A stretch of 64,000 bases of DNA from Metabacillus flavus (lineage in GTDB: Bacteria > Bacillota > Bacilli > Bacillales > Bacillaceae): contig NZ_JAGVRK010000001.1 in the NCBI RefSeq assembly GCF_018283675.1, positions 3,100,001-3,164,000 of the forward strand, read 5' to 3'. Made by a program: the position numbers and the translations under genes. Positions within the stretch are counted from its first letter, which is position 1. Each line of letters starts with the position of its first letter. The notes beneath the pieces are model-generated. The model was given only the letters and a program-made list of their open reading frames with translations, made no database searches and was not told where the DNA came from. Positions 60,632-64,000 of the stretch are shown one piece after another.

Positions 60632-61954
60632 TTAGCAGTCTTTACTGTTTACCTCGGGGGACCGCCTTGACTTCGATTGTTTTACTTCAATCAGCTTAAT
60701 ATGGTGCCCTTCTATTTCCATTACCAGGAATGTCAGCGTCCCTTCGGAAATGGATTCACCCTGCTGAATATCAATTTTCTTCGTCAGAATCCATCCTCCT
60801 AATGTGTCCACTTCTTCTTCTTCAAGCTCCGTACCGAGCAGGTCATTCATTTCCTCTAATAAAATTTTCCCATCCGCAATGTAGTGTCCATCGGCGATTT
60901 TCCTGATATAAGGCTGCTCATCTGTATCAAATTCATCCCTGATATCCCCGACGATTTCCTCAACGATATCCTCCACAGTGACAAGACCCGCAGTTCCGCC
61001 ATATTCATCGACTAATATGGCTAAATGAATTCGGTCTTTTTGCATCCGGATCAGCAAATCCTGAATGGGAATGGTTTCAATTACTTTAATGACCGGCCGA
61101 ATCATGTCTGCCATTTTAACATCCTTGCTAATATACAGCGCATGAAAGACTTCTTTAATATTAATGATTCCCACAATATTGTCTTTATCCTCTGCCTGCA
61201 CCGGGTATCTTGTGTACCGTTCATTTCTCATGATTTCCATGTTTTCACGGACGCTTTCATTTAAGTCAACTGTTACCATTTCCGTTCTCGGCACCATAAT
61301 TTCTCTCGCCAGCCGGTTATCAAATTCAAAGATTTTATTCACATATTTGTACTCTGACTGATTGATTTCTCCTTTTTCAAAGCTTTCGGATAAAATGATT
61401 CTCAGTTCTTCTTCACTAAGGGCTACTTCATGTTCGGATGCCTGATGGAAACCGAACAGTCTTACAATGACTCTTGCTGACCCGTTTAACGCTTTAATGA
61501 AGGGAAACATGATTTTATAAAATAACAGCAGCGGTCTTGCAAATAGAAGGGTGACTTCCTCCGCTTTTTGAATCGCTACGGTTTTAGGGGCAAGTTCACC
61601 AATAACTACGTGCAGAAATGTTACAGCAGCAAAAGCAATCACAAAAGAAAGAATAGATGATAGCGGTTCTTGCAAGGCTAATTTGTGAAAGAGAGGATGA
61701 AGAAGCTTTTCCACTGTAGGTTCCCCGAGCCACCCCAAACCGAGAGCGGTGATTGTAATTCCAAGCTGGCAGGCAGAAAGTGCCTCATCAAGGTTATTGA
61801 TTGCCTTTTCTACATAGACGGCATTCTTGTTCCCTTCTGCGACGAGCTGGTCAATGCGTGATTTGCGGACTTTTACGACGGCGAATTCTGTTGCCACAAA
61901 AAAGGCAGTTGCGGCGATTAATAAAAACACTAAAAATAAATTGATCCCAATCAT
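60632..61954 (-). CDS. yugS: CNNM/CorC (HlyC) family membrane protein (YugS-like)
   Basis: 440 aa. DUF21/CNNM membrane part (about 1-200) with [20 protein letters not shown] and [20 protein letters not shown], a CBS pair (about 215-340, with [20 protein letters not shown]), and a C-terminal CorC_HlyC domain ([20 protein letters not shown]). Members transport or sense Mg2+/Co2+ or act in metal balance; older names call them hemolysins. Location fits yugS of B. subtilis. The gene is divergent from mstX-yugO. Confidence 0.9.
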   Translation of the reverse strand: MIGINLFLVFLLIAATAFFVATEFAVVKVRKSRIDQLVAEGNKNAVYVEKAINNLDEALSACQLGITITALGLGWLGEPTVEKLLHPLFHKLALQEPLSSILSFVIAFAAVTFLHVVIGELAPKTVAIQKAEEVTLLFARPLLLFYKIMFPFIKALNGSARVIVRLFGFHQASEHEVALSEEELRIILSESFEKGEINQSEYKYVNKIFEFDNRLAREIMVPRTEMVTVDLNESVRENMEIMRNERYTRYPVQAEDKDNIVGIINIKEVFHALYISKDVKMADMIRPVIKVIETIPIQDLLIRMQKDRIHLAILVDEYGGTAGLVTVEDIVEEIVGDIRDEFDTDEQPYIRKIADGHYIADGKILLEEMNDLLGTELEEEEVDTLGGWILTKKIDIQQGESISEGTLTFLVMEIEGHHIKLIEVKQSKSRRSPEVNSKDC

Positions 61955-62094
61955 TTTTATACAGCTCCTTCTCCCTGCTTCTCTGTTAACATTGCTCCTG
62001 CTAGTTTCTGCAGTTTTTTTCGCAGTTATCCAGAAAGAAGATGGATAAACAAGTGCATACTACACAATAAAGAATGGATGCAGAAGGTGAAACC

Positions 62095-62352
62095 ATGAAA
62101 ATCTCAGGGAAAGAGAAGGAAAACCTTAGCGAAGCAATTGATCAAATGAATGAGGCACTGGATGTATTTATCCAGATATATAATCAATCGGAAGAAGACA
62201 AACCAATCCTCCGTTTTACTACCGAGACGGAGCAGGTGATACTTAAGGCAATCGAGATTTATGGTGAAAAAACAATTGAGAACAAGATCAATACTTTAAT
62301 TAAAGAGTTTCTCTCCTTCACAGATAACAAAGCAGGAAAAGTAAATGAGTAA
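62095..62352 (+). CDS. mstX: Mistic-like membrane-associated protein MstX
   Basis: 85 aa. From MKISGKEKENLSEAIDQMNE on it follows the C-terminal core of B. subtilis Mistic (LSTAIDRMNEGLDAFIQLYN matches LSEAIDQMNEALDVFIQIYN). It lacks the longer N-terminus of the 110 aa Mistic, as in short homologues. Acidic, without a clear hydrophobic helix, typical of the family. ATG at 62095 is 6 bp after AAGGTG; the upstream in-frame start has no site. It overlaps yugO by 8 bp. In B. subtilis the pair acts in biofilm formation. Confidence 0.88.
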   Translation: MKISGKEKENLSEAIDQMNEALDVFIQIYNQSEEDKPILRFTTETEQVILKAIEIYGEKTIENKINTLIKEFLSFTDNKAGKVNE

Positions 62353-63334
62353 AAGCCGCTTTATTACGGCTTGGCAGAAGCTTCCTATTTATGCCCGGAT
62401 CGCGTTATTTGTTCTGCTGCTGATTTTGATTTTCAGTATGATCATGACATGGGTTGAGCCTGAAACCTATCCCACTCTTTTCGATGGTTTATGGTGGACA
62501 GTTGTAACAATTTCTACAGTTGGATTTGGTGATCTCGTCCCAAAAACCATAGCGGGAAAAGCGGTGGGAATGCTGATTATATTGCTTGGGGCAGCTTTCG
62601 CTACAGCTTTTTTCGCTACTTTTGCAGCAGCGGCTGTGGAGCTTCAGCATAGCTATAAAAGGGGGAGACTCATGTTCAAAAGCAAAGACCATGTCATTAT
62701 TGTAGGATGGAATGCAAAATCTGCTGAGATGATCCGCTCCATGATGAAAGCGACACCTGAACAGAAAATCGTATTAATCGATCAGACGCTAGAGGAATCT
62801 CCGATTGACCACATCCACTTTATCAAAGGACCTGCTATACAGGACAGCACACTGCTTCATGCAAACTCAGCCAATGCCAGGACTGTTGTCATCACTTCTG
62901 ATCAGCATAAAAATGAAACAGAAGCGGATATGCAAACCATACTAATCATACTTGCAGTAAAAGGACTAAACCCTGATACATATACCATTGCAGAAATTCA
63001 AACAGCCCATCAGGCTGCAAATGCTATTCGTGCAGGAGCAGATGAAATCGTTAAAACATTCGAGTTGTCCAGTCACATTATGGTAAATGGAGTCCTGCAC
63101 AAGCATTCCATCCGGGAAAGTACAGAGATGGTCAATCCGGGTGAAGGGAAGCATATCGAGGTGATTGATATCCCTATTCCTCTGTGCGAGACCCCTTTCA
63201 AGGATCTTAGCCTCTACTTTCTTGAACACAGAAGCATACTCGTGGGAATAAAACGCGATGATCAGCTAATCTATAACCCGGCAGCCGAGTTCACCGTACA
63301 CGAAGGGGATAAGGCGATCCTGTTTATTTGCTAA
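62345..63334 (+). CDS. yugO: Potassium channel with RCK domain (YugO)
   Basis: 329 aa. Two helices flank the pore region with TISTVGFGD as selectivity filter (near residue 55-65), then a TrkA-N/RCK Rossmann domain (VIIVGWNAKSAEMIRSMMKA, VLIDQTLEESPID) and a TrkA-C tail (FTVHEGDKAILFIC). B. subtilis YugO conducts K+ in electrical signalling of biofilms. It overlaps mstX by 8 bp, the same coupling as in B. subtilis. Confidence 0.95.
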   Translation: MSKSRFITAWQKLPIYARIALFVLLLILIFSMIMTWVEPETYPTLFDGLWWTVVTISTVGFGDLVPKTIAGKAVGMLIILLGAAFATAFFATFAAAAVELQHSYKRGRLMFKSKDHVIIVGWNAKSAEMIRSMMKATPEQKIVLIDQTLEESPIDHIHFIKGPAIQDSTLLHANSANARTVVITSDQHKNETEADMQTILIILAVKGLNPDTYTIAEIQTAHQAANAIRAGADEIVKTFELSSHIMVNGVLHKHSIRESTEMVNPGEGKHIEVIDIPIPLCETPFKDLSLYFLEHRSILVGIKRDDQLIYNPAAEFTVHEGDKAILFIC

Positions 63335-63390
63335 ACCAGAAAGCAGTATTAATCTGTTTTTGTAAATTTTGCTTTTGGAAAATGTCTTGT

Positions 63391-63490
63391 AATGGCTGAT
63401 TTCCGCTGCAGGCAGCTCGCTTATACTTGGGCGGGCGGTGATCCTCCTAAAGCAGCAAAGCGCCTCCGGGGTCTCAGCTGTCCCGCTGCA
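63391..63490. repeat. Truncated copy of the GC-rich repeat
   Basis: GGCTGATTTCCGCTGCAGGC, then TTGGGCGGGCGGTGATCCTC and GGGGTCTCAGCTGTCCCGCT, but the right end and terminal repeats are absent. It lies between yugO and yugN. Confidence 0.7.
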
Positions 63491-63498
63491 GGTACATA

Positions 63499-63541
63499 TA
63501 AAAACCGGAGAACGCTCATACTTCGAGCAGTCTTCGGTTTC
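63499..63541 (-). terminator. Terminator after yugN
   Basis: AAACCGAAGACTGCTC/GAGCGTTCTCCGGTTT imperfect stem with TTTT on the minus strand. Confidence 0.6.
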
Positions 63542-63584
63542 ATTGGAGATATATCCTCTAAAGCAGGCTTTTCAGGCAACTCCT

Positions 63585-63992
63585 TTATTCGGAAAGAAGA
63601 ACCGTTTCAAGTTCTTTTACTAATGATTTCCCAAGGTCAATATACTTCTCGGGGAAAGAAGCATCCTTATCCTGCGGCTCCGAAAATTGATTAAAGGATG
63701 CTTGGAAATTGCCGATCCTTGCATGATCATCGAGACCAATTTGATATTTATGAGACAATAAATAAGGAGTACCGAGCTTTACTGTTGTATTTTTTGAGTC
63801 CAGGGCCCCGCTTGCTGCAAAGAATGGAAGCCTCAAGAACTGATACCCCACTTCATCATCTATTTTGTAATCAAACGATCCTTTTTCATAGTCCCAGCCC
63901 CCGCCAATGGAATATCCAAGGGGTTTGAGCTCTGACTCCAGATCAAATAAATTAAACTGCTGGCCTTCAAGCTTTGAAGGAATTTCAATCAT
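63585..63992 (-). CDS. yugN: YugN-like family protein
   Basis: 135 aa. The pattern IEIPSKLEGQQFNLFDLESE, LGYSIGGGWDYEKGSFDYKI, EVGYQFLRLPFFAASGALDS, and DHARIGNFQASFNQF fits the YugN-like family, known from Bacillus, with no assigned function. The ATG at 63992 is only 8 bp from the window edge, so the ribosome site cannot be judged. It sits next to mstX-yugO as in B. subtilis. Confidence 0.85.
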   Translation of the reverse strand: MIEIPSKLEGQQFNLFDLESELKPLGYSIGGGWDYEKGSFDYKIDDEVGYQFLRLPFFAASGALDSKNTTVKLGTPYLLSHKYQIGLDDHARIGNFQASFNQFSEPQDKDASFPEKYIDLGKSLVKELETVLLSE

Positions 63993-64000
63993 GGGAACAC

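Overview
This window looks like a chromosome segment of a spore-forming Bacillaceae (a Bacillus, Metabacillus or Priestia type organism). The evidence is strong AGGAGG-type ribosome sites, a Tgl spore-coat transglutaminase, a block of genes matching the B. subtilis yug locus (tgl, yugU, a yugT-like glucosidase, yugS, mstX-yugO, yugN), TnrA boxes before an ammonium transporter/PII pair, and TPP riboswitch control of thiamine genes. No rRNA, tRNA, CRISPR array or intact transposase was seen. The genus is an inference.

Layout. 1-7.3 kb: the start of a GntR regulator, two sugar-metabolism genes, then a signalling group (PP2C response regulator, CheR-type methyltransferase, hybrid histidine kinase). 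7.4-7.6 kb: a probable free-standing small RNA with its own promoter and terminator. 8-13 kb: a cell-wall L,D-transpeptidase, a peptide transporter and the nrgAB-like ammonium uptake pair. 13.2-19.5 kb: a twelve-gene gas vesicle cluster on the minus strand, with a candidate sigma-B promoter in front and a hairpin after the main shell gene. 19.8-26.6 kb: an HxlR/LysR pair divergent from a quinone oxidoreductase, a striking 0.7 kb array of 16 hairpin-forming 41-42 bp repeats, a DUF420 protein, UppP and an AI-2E-type transporter. 27-33.8 kb: an OpuF-type osmoprotectant transporter (permease fused to binding protein) and a thiamine operon (tenI-thiO-thiS-thiG-thiF) behind two tandem TPP riboswitches, each followed by a terminator. 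34-46 kb: mostly single genes, including an AT-rich MurF paralogue, a GH18 lipoprotein, a glucosaminidase, a sulfite exporter family gene with a leader terminator, and a MerR/MFS pair. 46-51.4 kb: TcyP, Tgl, YugU, a kinase-like protein and a nucleotidyltransferase-like gene that has lost its start codon. 52.3-57.3 kb: a phosphorelay made of a hybrid kinase, a single-domain response regulator and an Hpt-REC-GGDEF-REC protein. 57.4-64 kb: glucosidase, amino acid symporter, CorC/HlyC membrane protein, mstX-yugO and yugN.

A family of GC-rich, MITE-like intergenic elements runs through the whole window: about a dozen full, degenerate or internally deleted copies. The best copies have terminal inverted repeats related to GGCTCTGTTAAA and 8 bp direct repeats at the flanks. 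The hairpin array, the small RNA and this repeat family are the parts least explained by known genes.
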